In this document: positions 33,857 to 46,494 of the stretch, piece by piece
Position numbering within the stretch: the first letter of the stretch is position 1
Layout: every line of letters begins with the position of its first letter
From: Fragilariopsis cylindrus CCMP1102
Lineage: Eukaryota > Bacillariophyta > Bacillariophyceae > Bacillariales > Bacillariaceae
Reading direction: 5' to 3'
DNA: 64,000 nucleotides
NCBI GenBank assembly: GCA_900095095.1
Contig: FMBT01000334.1
Span: 247,232-311,231 of the forward strand
Notes under the pieces: model-generated
Seen by the model: only the letters and a program-made list of their open reading frames with translations
What the model was told of the DNA's origin: nothing
Database searches by the model: none
Position numbers and translations under genes: made by a program

Positions 33857-36800
33857 CTAAAGATCCGGGGCACCGGCTTCGGCGGCAGCAAGAAGAGCCT
33901 TCGCCTCACTTTCACACTCAAGTGCGACGCAAACAACATCTTCAACAAGATCTGCGTCTTTGCAATTATCCTGGAACACATCAAGGATTTGTGCAAGTGT
34001 CTTCTGGTATTGGAGTCGGATTTGTGCTTCGGCATTGTAAAATGCTTGTCGAGCCTTCAGATCTTCTCTCAATGTTGCATTTGTAGTCTTCATCTTCTCA
34101 ATGTTTTTATTAACATCTTCTTTACTATTATTCAATTTCTTGGATTGATTCTGTAGCATGTCGAAGGACTGTCCAGCTGATTCATTTGAAGATACGAGTC
34201 TCTTGTTCGTATCTTTCACCGTCTTATATTCTTTCTTAGCCTTGTCGTTGGAACTCTTCAACTTTTTATTCTCCTTCTGCAAAAATCCGATCAGTTTCTT
34301 ACTCTCCTCGAGCCTGGTCTTCTGTGCAGCAGCTTGCTTAGCGGGTTCTACACTTGCAAACATGAGTTCATCTTCTAATCTTGTTTTCATATCTTCCGTT
34401 TCTTCTTTAGCTCCACGTAGACGGTCACTGAGTTCCTCGCAACGTCCATTGTAGCGCTCCTCGGCTTCACGAAGTTGTTCCTTAAGCTCGTCGAGTCGAT
34501 TATCGTACTTCTTATATTCCTTTTGAGCTGATTGCTCGGATTCCCTGGTCTCCCTTTCTAATCTTTCCTTCCATTCTCTCTCCTCAGCTTCTTGGTTCCT
34601 CTTTGCTAACAACTTAGCTTGTCCTTTCTTCATTTCATCTACCTTCTTAAGAGCTCTCATCTTAGCAATAGAATCGCGCCACCATCGTTGGAGAATGTAT
34701 ATACTATCCTTTCGTGCATTTGCACTTCCGTTGATTCTGTTCCGAGTGATGAATCCACGAGCGATTTTCTGAATCATCACAGCATCCTTTTCAAGACCTG
34801 AACTGCGATGACTTTCCAAAAATTCAAGAACACCCATCTTGAAATATGATCTGGTCTTTCCTACTAAGAAGATCGTGTAGGGCTTTCCAGTCTTCGGGTT
34901 GACCTCTTCCAGAGGTTTGAGAGCACATGCCAAGAGTGCTTCGCAATCACACTTGAGTTTTTGGCTGGCAGGCATATCTCTGGTTGCCTTACTGGGATAG
35001 GAAGATTTGTTGTCCCAGAGTTGCCAGAACTTGAATCGAACAACGTCGTTCTCCAAGCGATTCGGAAACGCAGATCGAGAAAGAGTAACGGCAGCGACAA
35101 CACCTGCACAACGAAGTTGTTCAATAGTACCTAAATGCTCCATCAGAACAGGCTTTTTTGGCCTGTTTGGCTTGATACAACGAATATAACGGGAGTTCGT
35201 CTGCTGCAACTTGCCCATCAACGCTGAAAGTTGACCCTTGTACTTGGTCCAGATGGTAGGTGCGGTAATATTTGACTTCGCACGCGCCGGTGCAGAGCGT
35301 TTCTTTTCAGAAACTGCTCCATTCGACTTTTGCTTGAAGTTCGTACATGAATCATTTGTCATGTGGTTTTTAGAATCTCGTTATCCGATAACAGAGCAGC
35401 TTCTGCCAAATCTGTAGGAAGAGTGTCTTGATTACTTTCGACGAATCCCTCAGCATCGTACATGACCTTCCCGGCGTAATGATGGATTCCAAAACCGCAT
35501 CTGTTCATTCTGTTCTCAAAAAGACAGGGCGACTTTTTGTTTCCTGCAATAGCCTTTTGAACGAAAGCTTGATCACTTCCCTTTGGTCGAACACATTCTT
35601 CATTAAGCATAGCAAGAAGTCCAGTTTTTGATTCAATGAGAGTCAACACATCAGAGTTATCGTCGTAAGTGATTTCATCAAGAGGAATGCCTTCTCTTTC
35701 ATATTCTTCCTGAACAGACCGGAAGATATCCTCGGTGAATTTAGCTTGAAGCTTCTCGTTACAGTAATTGATACAGAGCTGTTCGTAACGATTACGAACA
35801 AATGATTCGAATCCAAAAATATCAAGGAGACCAATAATACCAAATTCAGACATAGTTCCAGATTTGTAATTCACTTCACCGGCAGTAGCATCATTGATCT
35901 GACGAACAAGCCATAAAAATGAACGTCCATAAATCTCCTTTGCGAAGGATTCGGTTGCTTCTCGTGCTTTCTGGGGATTCAAAGGGACTTTGTATGTTTC
36001 GTTCCTGGTTTTCATCGTACGTTCTGTCAGGGCCACTTCGAAACTAGCTGCTGGGATACACATAAGATCGCATAGGTCGGCAAATTCCTTTGTAGATCCC
36101 ACAATAGAGCGATCATCGTCTTTCGGATCAGGGTTGTAGGTAATATTTCCAAGTTGTAGGACAATAATAATAGCCTGGATCAAAGTCATTAGGGTGTCGC
36201 CAGCGATACCGATCTCTTCGAGAACTCGAACGGTGTTGGCAAAGTGGTCGGCATCACTCATACCCTCAATGGTATCGGTATCTGTAGTTCCAACGAATTT
36301 GAACGATTCATTGGTTGTACCGGCTAGTTTACTCCAATACTTCGTCTTGTCTCTAGCGGCGATAATTTGATAGAAGATGTGAAATGTACGTTCCTCGGGT
36401 GCGTGAGCAATGACACGATTCTTTTCAAGTAAATATGCATCACACTTCGAACCTGCCAATACACAGGTTGCTTCAGTACGGGAGCGATGCTCTCGTTGTT
36501 GTTGGGTTCCCATATCGAATTGAAGTTGAATGTACTTTCCAAAACGACTTGAATTATCATTTCTTGTAGTTTTGGCATTACCGAATGCTTCCAGGAGAGG
36601 ATTGGATTCTATGATACGTTGTACGACCGGAGACATTTCGCTCGACGATGCCCTCGGACCCTGTTGACAACTTGCCATATGATTCATACAAATCTTGACA
36701 GTTTCAGTCTTTCCAGCACCAGACTCACCAGACACAAGGATAGATTGATCATTCCCATCAAAGGCAAGTCCTTTGTACGACAGGGCAGAAGTTTCGTATA

Positions 36801-37458
36801 CGTGAGGTTCCACTGTATTACGAGCATCACCCTCAGTGTTGTCCCAAACGAGAACACGAGCGTACCGAGAACGGACTTTCAAGGTATAGATTTCCGTGAA
36901 CCATTGAAATGGATTGACGGCAATAACGATGTCACCAGTACGAGTGTATGGCTTGCCGCTTCTATGGCGTTCCTTTAAGTTGTAAAGAAGAGCAGCCTAG
37001 ATGAAGAAGAAAAAATTGTTCGCCACAAGAACAAGAAGAGGAAAAATGTTAGCGTGTGTTCGATATTCAAACGAACGACGATCATATTATTTGCGGTGAG
37101 CATATTCTATACGTTTCTTCATTCCTTCTCCTTCGAATAATGATAACAACAATAATAATAAGTTACATACCTCGTGCAAAAAGGGGAGGTTGACCATATC
37201 TGGGAAAGATTTCAAATGTCCATTCTGGTCAACGTTCTGCATTGGTAGGACACCTCTGTTATAATCCTTCAAATCAACCTCATCGTCAACCCAACTTTTT
37301 GCCGTAGCACCACCATCACAAATGGTAGACGTTTCGTCCTTATATTGAGGAACTCTAACAATCGCCGTTTTATCGGTTGAACTTTCCTTTACTGCTGGTA
37401 TCCAAGCATATTCAGGATCCCGAATGAAAACGTATGAACTTTTTTGATCACCTCCCAT
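33857..37458 (-). CDS. Myosin heavy chain (tandem copy 1)
   Basis: An actin-based motor. Exon 1 (37458-37171) encodes an SH3-like N-terminal region (YAWIPA...). The intron at 36997-37170 precedes the motor domain. Motor landmarks are the P-loop GESGAGKTETVK, switch I NAKTTRNDNSSRFGKY, switch II LLDIFGFESF and the actin-binding region RYIRCIKPN. One or two IQ-like helices follow (VMIQKIARGFITRNRI, YILQRWWRDS), then a coiled-coil tail and a conserved C-terminal module (AEAQIRLQYQKTLAQI...LECESEAKALLAAAE). The frame stops at 35359 because of a TTTTT run at 35367-35371. One more base restores ILKNHMTNDS, so the two ORFs are one gene. The layout is like other stramenopile myosins, and the class is not determined. 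Its 3' end converges on the thermospermine synthase gene. Confidence 0.88.
36997..37170 (-). other. Intron in myosin copy 1
   Basis: GTATGT donor after CACGAG and CATCTAG acceptor before GCTGCT, 174 bp, phase 0. Its position is identical to that in the second myosin gene. Confidence 0.9.
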
Positions 37459-39086
37459 TGTATCGTATTGTATTTCGCTTTCTCAATTGTAACTTTTTTC
37501 TGTTTACTGTCTGGCAATTGTTGTTTTATGTTGTTTGTTTATGTTGTTTTGTGTTGTCCTTATTGTAATCTATTTGTCTGTCGTTTTTATGCAAGACAGT
37601 GATACTGTATCTTGTGAAGTTAGATGACCAAAATTCTGTGACTCACTTATGACTAAATGTTACGATACTTGAGATAGGTGACCTGACCCGGGAATAAGGG
37701 GTGGGGTGATGAGGTGAGGCGGGGTGAGAGGATAAAATTCGGGGGTGAGGTCCTCATCTTTCTTACTTCTCCGACACTCACGATTAGTGTCAAGTCAATT
37801 GGTCATTTTTTAATGTACTATGTACGGGAAATATGTAGTAATATTTATTTATGGTAAAACTTATACTGTACACTGTACAGTACTGTACATATTCCTACAT
37901 AATAATATGCACTACGTATGTAAATGCACAGGCAGTGTATACATTGACATATGACCTATGTAAAGACAAATTATGTTATATATATATACATATATGTGTG
38001 GTGGTGTGTGGTGTATAGATAAGAGTATTACATTATATTATATATTGATATGTACGTATGAATATATATTAGTCTAATATGTACTGGTATGCTTCATCAA
38101 TGTACATACTTCCTATGTTTCAGAAAGTCTAATGTCACATTAAGAACATGATAATGTAGTAGTAGTATTGATATATAAGAAAATGAGTGGTGAATATTCA
38201 TCCCCCTTTACCATCATCCACTACCACACTGCACTCCCTCTAATAATGGCTGTTCATTCATCATTTGTCCGGAAGAATACTACTCCTGTGTGTATTGTAT
38301 AATGGTAAAAGAAGATGCTGCAATAATATTCTCATTTAAGTTGCACTTTGCTGCATCTACCACCACCACTTATTTGTGTGTACAACATAATAGTGAAAAA
38401 GAGGATATGTTCATCTGATCCGTTATCTTGCTGTCATCGCTACTAACTATTACTCTTCTCATAGTGGACAAAGAAGAGCAACGAGAGGTGATACTATGCT
38501 TGTTGTCGTCATCATCATCATTTTTGCATAGTTGTTGCAGCTTGGCTTGAGAACTGGTACAAAAAATGCACATAGAAGGATATAGACCAGCGTCAAGTAT
38601 TGTAAATACTAAATAGTGGTGGGAACGGATCAGCAAATTTAGATGGAGGATCTGGGGAAATAATTGAAGAACCCAACTTTGTGTACAGCATCTTTTTTCT
38701 TTTTTCAATAAGAAAGTTATCATTTTTTGGATTTGAAAGAGAAACAAAAACAACAAATCTTAGGATGATGATGATGATGATGATGACGAAGATAAGAAGC
38801 AACTTTAGAACATAATTTCGGAATGTTTAGTATTCCAAGGACTACTAAAGAAGTCTTCATGGAGGCTATACAGGTGCCTACTTTGAAAAACTAAAATATG
38901 CTATAGATTTAGAGATGTCTACCTGATGAAACTACTGTTTACATATCATTAGAACTAAAGCAATATTTATTAGAAACAAGTCACTATAATTGATTATGTA
39001 TATATGTATGTATGTATGTATGTTATTTTCAATTTGTATATGTATATGTATGATTTCTCTGTCCGTAGAGAATCTAAGGTAATTCT
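37459..39086. other. Intergenic region between the two myosin genes
   Basis: AT-rich with short ATAT, GTGT, (GAT)n (about 38764-38785) and (GTAT)n (about 39006-39023) repeats. No gene is supported. The left part is the promoter of myosin copy 1. Confidence 0.6.
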
Positions 39087-42000
39087 TCAATATCCATTTT
39101 TCTCCTCTTCAGCGGCAGCCAATTCACTTTTTGCTTCTGACTCGCATTCCAATGCTAGAACAAGAATATCTTCGGTTAGTTGAGCATCGTCACATTGATC
39201 CTGGATCATTTCCATGATCTCAGCCATAGACTTCTGATAATTCACACGGATTTGAGCCTCAGCATCGTAATAGCCCGACCGCATTCTCAAATCATCTTTC
39301 AGTTTCTGGTTTTGTTTCTTGTACTTATTCAGATTCTGCATAAGTTTCGAATTATTGCTGTTAGTCGTCTTGGACTGCTCATTCATGGCCTCGAACGATG
39401 CACCAGCGTATGCATTTGCCTCCAACAGTCGCTTGTTATTTTCTTGCGTGGTATCAAAATCTTTCCGTAACTTCGTTGTATTAGTACGCAGCTTCTTGTT
39501 GTCCTTTCGGAGGTAGCCGATAATCTCGGAGCTTTGTTCAAGCTTTTTCTTTTCCTTATCAGATAACTGAGGAATCGAAGCAAGTTTGGCCTCTTCCTTC
39601 GCGATTTGCTCCAATATATCATCGCGTTCCACCTCGGCCTTTTCGCATTCTTCCTCAAGCTCATTGATCTCATTAGTCCATCTCTTATCCTTATCGTCGA
39701 GCTCTTTCTCCTGAGTTTTGATATCCTTCTTGTATTTCTTGATCTTCTTCTCCTTGGTCTTACCCAATTTACCTAAAGCCTCTTCTTCTTTCTCCATTCT
39801 CGCCTTCTCCTTTTTTCTTTCATTTCTTTCGCGTTCCTCCTCCTCCTCCTTTTCTCTTGCCATTCGTGCCTCACGCTCGACCTTTTCTTTTTTTAGACGA
39901 GCTTGTAGTGCCGCTTTCGTTTTAGCTTCGACCTTTTCTCTAGCCTTCTTCTCGCGTTCCTCTCTCTTCTTTCTCTCGGCTGCACCTTTCTTCGCCTTCT
40001 CTGCAGATGCGATCTCTCTCTTCACCGTCTCGTACCATTTCTGGATTCGAGCGACAGCCTTCCTCCTCTTATTATCAGCTTGTTGGTGATCCTTACGTAT
40101 GAACCAACCTCGGATGTATCGTTGGATTGATACCACCGTGGATCCCATTTCCTTTGTACGATTCGCTTCGAGGTATTCAAGTGCTCCCATACGAAAGTAC
40201 GATCGTGTTTTACCGGTGACAAACATCTTGACGACCTTCCCATCTACCGTCTCTTCCATAGGCTTCAGAGCACACGTTAAAAGAGCCTCACAATCACACT
40301 TGAGCTTTTCGGCTGGCTCCATGTCACCTTTGCTTTTACTTGGAAACTTGCTTCGGTCCCACATGGACGAAAATTTGTATTTTGCAGTCTTATTGTCAAT
40401 ACGATTCGGGAAAGCTGAACGAGAAAGAGTAATAGCAGCAACAACTCCAGCACATCGAAGCTGTTCGATAGTATTCAAATGCTCCATGACAAATTTCTTC
40501 TTTGGAACATTTGGTTTGATACAACGAATGTATCTCGACTCTGTCGTTTGTAACATTGCCATTAGTTTCACCAGTTGACCTTTATATTTCGTCCATGCAG
40601 TCGGTGCAACAAGATTAGATTTCGCACGCTTGGGTGCTCTCCCTTTATTGGAAGCAGCAGATACATCCTTTTCCGCAAGGTTTGAGCATTTCTCATTCGA
40701 TAAATGTTTGGATACAATCTCGTTCGAGCTCTTCATGGCACAGTCAAACAAGTCTGAAGGCAAGGTATCCTGGTTACTATGTACAAAGCCATCCGAATCG
40801 TACATGACCTTTCCAGCATAGTGATGAATACCAAACTCCTTTCGATTCATTCTGGACACAATCAAACACGGGGATTTCTTGTTGGCAGCAAACGCTTTTT
40901 GAACAAAAGCCTCGTCTGAACCTTTAGGACGGACACATTCTTCGTTAAGCATGCTGAGCAAACCAGCTTTCCCTTCAATCAAGTCTAACACATCAGTGTT
41001 ATCATCGTACTTGATTTCATCAAGCGGGATTCCTTCGAACTCGTATTCTTCTTGGACAGAACGGAAAATATCAACAGTAAATTTCGCTTGGAGCTTTTCA
41101 TTACAATAGTTGATACAGAGCTGCTCAAATCGATTCCGGACAAAGGATTCAAATCCAAAAATATCGAGAAGACCGATGATACCAAAGTCTGTTTTGGTAC
41201 CATCCTTGTAATTAATTTCTGCACACGTCGCATCATTGATATTACGTACTAGCCACAAGAAACTCTTCGAATAAATCTCCTTAGCAAAAGAATCGGCAGC
41301 TTCCTGGGATGCATCCGCATTTAATGGTACCTTGTAACTTTCGGTTCTTGTTTTCATAGTACGTTCGGTGAGGCAAGCAGTCAGATCCTGTTCCGACACA
41401 CCCATTAACCCACTAAGAGCTGCAAATTCTTTCTTATCTCGAACGACAGACCGATCATCATCCTTTGGGTCCTTCATGAAGGAAAGATTTCCAAGTTGTA
41501 GCACCATACATATCGCAGTAAATAGCGACTTCAACTTATCACCATGAACACCAACTTGTTTCAACACTTCAACTGTCGTCTTCCAGTGATCACCATCTTT
41601 CTTTCCTTCAATCGTATCTGTACTGGAAGCTCCAATGAATCGGAATGATTCGTTCGTTGTTCCCTGCATACCTGACCAGAATGCAGACTTTTGGGAATCA
41701 GGAGCTGCAATTAGCTGATAAAAGATATGATACGTTCGTTCAGCAGAGTCATGGTAGGTAATACGATTCTTCTCTAACAGGTAGACATCACATTTACTTC
41801 CAGCAAGCTTACACATGATCCCATCCTTGCTGGCGAATTGAGTTAAAGCTTTATCACCTTGATCGAATTGCAGTTGAGTATATTTACCAAATCGACTTGA
41901 ATTATCATTACGTCGTGTCTTTGCATTACCGAACGCCTCAAGAAGAGGACCAGAATCTAATACACGTTGAACAACGGGGTCCGTGAAGGTTTCATCGGAT

Positions 42001-42851
42001 GCGACCGTTTTCCCTCGTTGGACACTAGCGATGTGATTCATTGCAATCTTCACAGTTTCTGTCTTCCCCGCACCGGATTCACCAGAAACAAGAATGGACT
42101 GATCATTCCCACCAAATGCAAGTCCTTTGAATGATAATGAAGATATCTCATACACATGAGGTTCGACAAGTTTTCGAACATCTCCCTCATGATCTTCCCA
42201 GACAAGTTTATTTGAATAATTCGCTCGAACCTTTTCGGTATAAATACTCGTGAACCACTGAAAGGGATTTACGGCAATAATAATATCACCTGTGCGTGTG
42301 TATGGTTTTGAATCTAAGTGACGTTGTTTCAAATTGTAAAGGATAGCAGCCTGTATTATTGGAAGGTGAAGGGGTATAGACATAAACAAGAAGTAGTAAA
42401 ATATAAAAGCGGAATTGATTCATATTATATTAGGGTCAGAATTCAGACTTCAATTTTAAATGTATGGATATTCGACAGAGAAACAAGCAAAGGATGTTTT
42501 ATGAAGGGGAAAAAAGAAACGACGAAAAAGAAAAAAAGATTTATAGCTTACCTCATGTAAAAAGGGCAACTCCACCATATCAGGAAATGTTTTCATCATA
42601 CCACTCTCATTGACATTTTGCATTGGTAGTACACACTTGCTGTAGTATGTTAGATCGACTTCCGCATCGATAATCTTCTTTGCTGATTTTCCACCATCAC
42701 AGATCGTATTTTGTTCGTTGGAATATTCAGGAATTTGTACATCAGCAGTATTCCCATTTTGTCGGATCAATTTTGCTGGTATCCATGCATAATCTGGATC
42801 CTTCAGGAAAACATATGTGGAACCCTTTTCTCCTTTTTTCTTTCCTGCCAT
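39087..42851 (-). CDS. Myosin heavy chain (tandem copy 2)
   Basis: A paralogue of the neighbouring myosin with the same order and the same intron position (42351-42551). It has an SH3-like N-terminus (YAWIPAKLIRQNG), P-loop GESGAGKTETVK, switch I NAKTRRNDNSSRFGKY, switch II LLDIFGFESF, RYIRCIKPN and an IQ-like helix (VVSIQRYIRGWFIRKDHQ). A highly charged coiled coil of K/E/R residues follows (about 39590-40010), then a C-terminal module AEAQIRVNYQKSMAEI...LECESEAKSELAAAE. The frame is uninterrupted over 1100 codons, in contrast to many neighbours. The two genes arose by tandem duplication. The tail lacks a globular cargo domain that I recognise. Confidence 0.92.
42351..42551 (-). other. Intron in myosin copy 2
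   Basis: GTAAGC donor and ATACAG acceptor, 201 bp, phase 0. It joins PFLHE to AAILYNLKQRH. Confidence 0.9.
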
Positions 42852-43489
42852 GCTTGCTTCTTAATTAATAATTAGTTTGTTAAATCAATTTGTGTCTTGT
42901 GGTTACTTTTTGTTGTTTGTGAATACGTTTTTTCTTGTCGCTTATTATGTATTGTGTTGAGTTGGGAGATTGTGTTGTGATGTGTTTTTCTAACTGAAAA
43001 ATACCTTTCCCCATAAAGAAGTCAGACGATACTCTACTAGTATCACAAGATTCGATTCGGCATTTTGATGTCGTCATAGTCATAGTCATACTTCAAGTAG
43101 TGTCATGTAGAACGAACAGTATCTCAAAATCTGATACCGTACTGTACGATTCAATTTGTTTCCGTGATTCGAGTCGCCCCCTGTAGATTAAATTCACCCC
43201 TGAATTTTCGACGCACAGACCACGGAATCTTACAGCCTTCTACAAGTACTAGTTTTGATAGTACTGTAGGGCCTACATTACAAACAATGATCACTGTTAC
43301 TACCGGTACAGACACTCATCACGCAGAGAACATACTCTTTCAAATTTTAAATCGTACATTATCATTGCATTTTTAAACAACTGTTCTTGTCAAACAAATA
43401 CTGTACTGTAATAACAAACTTCGCATTGACAACACTCCTCTACGGTAATTACTTACGTTAGATCATATTCTAAGTGCACGAAAGTAGCC
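42852..43489. promoter_or_regulatory. Divergent promoter region (myosin copy 2 / palmitoyltransferase)
   Basis: 638 bp lie between two divergent starts. No specific element was recognised and no gene is seen. Confidence 0.4.
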
Positions 43490-45606
43490 ATGGAAGAAAT
43501 TACTTTAACTGGAGGTACTCTTGCCCCTCTTCCTCCACATCGAACGCGGCGGGAACGGAAGCACACGCACACCATCACGGTCATTCCCATCAGCATCAGC
43601 ATGGAGAAGCGTGTTCTCATCAACATGGTGACCATCAGAATAAACATGGAATTGAAATGATGTCAATGTCTAATAATCAACAAAATATTGATGAATTGGC
43701 TAAATCAGGATCAGAAGATGAAATTGGTCGTGCATTATCGACATTGATGAGATTTGGACGATTTGAAGCATTTCCATCATTAATAGAAAAATTAGAAGAA
43801 AATGAACGATCAATTCCTAATACTGTCTTACGACAATACGATCAGGGTGGTCATACATTATTTCATTGGGCAGCTAAACGTGTTGATGATATTCGATTCT
43901 TATCCACATTGATCGATTTGGCGACGAAACATGAGATAGCATCAGACGTATTGAATGCTGCATCGAAGGACAATGTCGGTATGCGTCCTATCCATTGGGC
44001 ATGTACTGAGGGTAGTATCCCTCATACTGCATTACTGTTAAAGAATGGTGCTGAGATGGAAGCAAAAGATAATAGTGGTTGTACACCACTATTAATTTCA
44101 GCCCAGTACGGTCAGGTGGAAGTTGTCGCGTACCTATTAAAAAAGAATGCTAACCTACAGGCTGTTGATACGAGTTATGATACCGCATTACATTGGGCAG
44201 CATACAAAGGTAGTATTGAAGTATGTGGATTGTTAGCCTATTATCGACAATTAAGTTTTGCAACACAAGATCAGTATGGACAAACTCCATTACATCTGGC
44301 TGCATTGCGTGGACACACGTCTGTCGTTCGGTACATATTACAAAGATTAGATCGGACACAAAAAAATGAAAGAGATGTATTATTTGTAAAAGATAAAAAT
44401 GAACGCACTCCACTTGATTTAGCAATACATAAAAATCGACCAAATGTTGAAAGTGTATTAAAAGAGGCAATGGCTGCAGCTGAAAATCCAGGTGGACACT
44501 TCCTTAAAACTTTATGGAATAATTGTAAAGAAGTTATATCACCACGAAGTTGGAAGTTATGGATGGGATTAACCCCCCGTGGAATGGATGAAATGGACGC
44601 ACCAACAAAATTCCCCTTCTACTTTGTTTGTGCCAACTTAATTATGCATTTCTTTCTAATGGTTGGTGTTTTGGCACCATTCTTTAATGCTGGAAAAGGT
44701 TTATTATGGGATAAAAGTGGTTGGTTGATATTGAATTTTGTTACAATGTTTTTCTTGTGGTACTTTTATGCGAAGGCTGTAAAGACTTCTCCGGGAAATT
44801 TGGATGAATCATCACCTGATCTTGGTAAATGGCGTAAATTGTATGATGAAACTCTTGATGCATATGCCGATGAAAACTTTAAGAAGGATGAGCAACCTTT
44901 TGTAAGTATTTTTCTTTCTCTGTCATGGCACGACGTAATTGTTTTGACATGCAGAAAAATATTTATTCTTCAAATCCATCTCTATAAAAGAAGACTCATC
45001 ATTTTAATTTTCCTCCTTCTGTTTTTCTTTTCGCAGCAACTCTGTCATACATGTCACATTGCACGACCACATCGTTCCAAGCATTGTCGTGTTAGTCGAA
45101 AGTGTGTCCTTTTGTTTGATCATTTTTGTCCGTTCATCGATAATACAGTGGGTTTACATAACTACAGATATTTTTACATGTTCCTTCTTACTTTAGTATT
45201 GGCCGATATTTCTTTCGCTGTCACCTTGGTCACGTATACGTCACGGTACAAGAGTGCACACGGGTCAATCCCATGGTTAGTACTATGCTTAGGAATTGAG
45301 ATGTGCATCATAGGGTTGGCTGTTGCTGGTTTATTACTCTATCATACACAATTATCGTGTATTAATTTATCTACCAACGAGCACATGAATATTCGAAGGT
45401 ATAAGTATTTGTATCCCATGATCAACAACAAACGACAATATAGAAATCCATGGGACAAGGGTTACTTTAATAACTTTATTGACCGTATGAACCCTTCATC
45501 GGCTTGTTACGAGATCCGAGAAGATCACGAGGGATTGATTGCGTCTAATCCCTCGTATAATCCAGATAGTAGTTGTTGCAAAAACGGTCAATGCGAGAAT
45601 GTGTAG
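43490..45606 (+). CDS. Ankyrin-repeat protein S-palmitoyltransferase (Akr1-like), DHFC variant
   Basis: It attaches palmitate to cysteines of target proteins at Golgi or endosomal membranes. The N-terminus is His-rich (EAHAHHHGHSHQHQHGEACS). About five ankyrin repeats follow (TLFHWAAKR..., MRPIHWACTEG, CTPLLISAQYG, DTALHWAAYKG, QTPLHLAALRG). The first pair of membrane spans covers YFVCANLIMHFFLMVGVLAPF and LILNFVTMFFLWYFYA. The cysteine-rich domain is CHTCHIARPHRSKHCRVSRK, then DHFCPFIDNTVG. Two more spans and NLSTNEHMN, the counterpart of the TTxE motif, follow. The usual DHHC is DHFC; yeast Akr1 and Akr2 similarly carry DHYC and are active. An intron at 44902-45036 is in frame and open. The ATG at 43490 (MEEITLTGGTLAP) needs one extra base near 43540 to join the His-rich frame. 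Confidence 0.88.
44902..45036 (+). other. In-frame, stop-free intron in palmitoyltransferase gene
   Basis: GTAAGT donor and TTTTCGCAG acceptor enclose 135 bp, a multiple of three, with no stop. Splicing joins DEQPF to QLCHTCHIARPH, the normal start of the cysteine-rich domain. Retention would add 45 residues. Confidence 0.8.
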
Positions 45607-46494
45607 AATGTAATAATACATAATATTTATAAAAAAAGATATGTTTATATTCAATAAGATTCTCAAACATTACTTTTAGCTAGTACAGTGTTTCGTATTC
45701 ATATTGTATTATTTCTAGGAAAACTTGTTGCGATTTCCTAAATGTATATGTTGCTGTCAGAACAGGAGCGGGATTTGTAGCAGCAGCTCTCTTGGCAAAT
45801 AGATTTCTGCTTAGTCTGGTCACAATAGCAGAGATACTGTGATTTTCTTCTTCTTTCTACGCTATGGGAGGAGGGGAGAGAACAGACTAACTCGGTTACA
45901 ACGTATCTTAATCTACTAAAAATATCATTAGATTACCTAAAAGAAATGCTCTATTTGAGAAACGAGTTAGTTTCTAGCTATATTCTAAGATAAATTCACT
46001 TGGTTTTGGATGGATAAGGTTTCAAATTCATATCTATTATATTATTTATCATTTAGGAATACATACTGAAAACTTGAAATCATCGCGTTTACTGAGTAAG
46101 ATCAATCGATTCTTAAAAAGTTCAGTTTCTATTCACCAAATTGGAAGATAAAACCCGTCATAATGAAGCGCTCCCAACTCTCTCTCACTTCAAAAGATAT
46201 TATATTACACAATTCTCTTCTTCTTTTCTCCTTTTCATCACTTTCTAGGTGAACTTTTGTTTCTATCAACTAAACCTTCTAGTCTTCATTTTTTATCACG
46301 TATGACACACTATGGGTTGTACGTAATAATCCACAAGCACCGGACATTTATTTCGAAAAACATTCCCTGGCATGTGGAATATGATCTGTTATGTAATGGT
46401 GGAAATATCCAGCATCCTATGACATAAAATAGAAACAAAAAGTAAAACGTTCAATCAAATAATTATGTCAGCGATGAGAATTCATCTGGAAGAA
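45607..46494. other. Convergent intergenic region
   Basis: 3' flanks of the palmitoyltransferase (+) and Nup50-like (-) genes. AT-rich, no gene seen. Confidence 0.6.

Noticed and set aside
35359-35362. Two separate myosin genes split at this point
   Set aside because: The upstream ORF lacks the end of the motor and the downstream ORF lacks its beginning. One base in the T5 run joins them at the conserved position seen in the paralogue.
39718-40089. Plus-strand Ser/Phe-rich ORF inside myosin copy 2
   Set aside because: It is the antisense shadow of the charged coiled coil.
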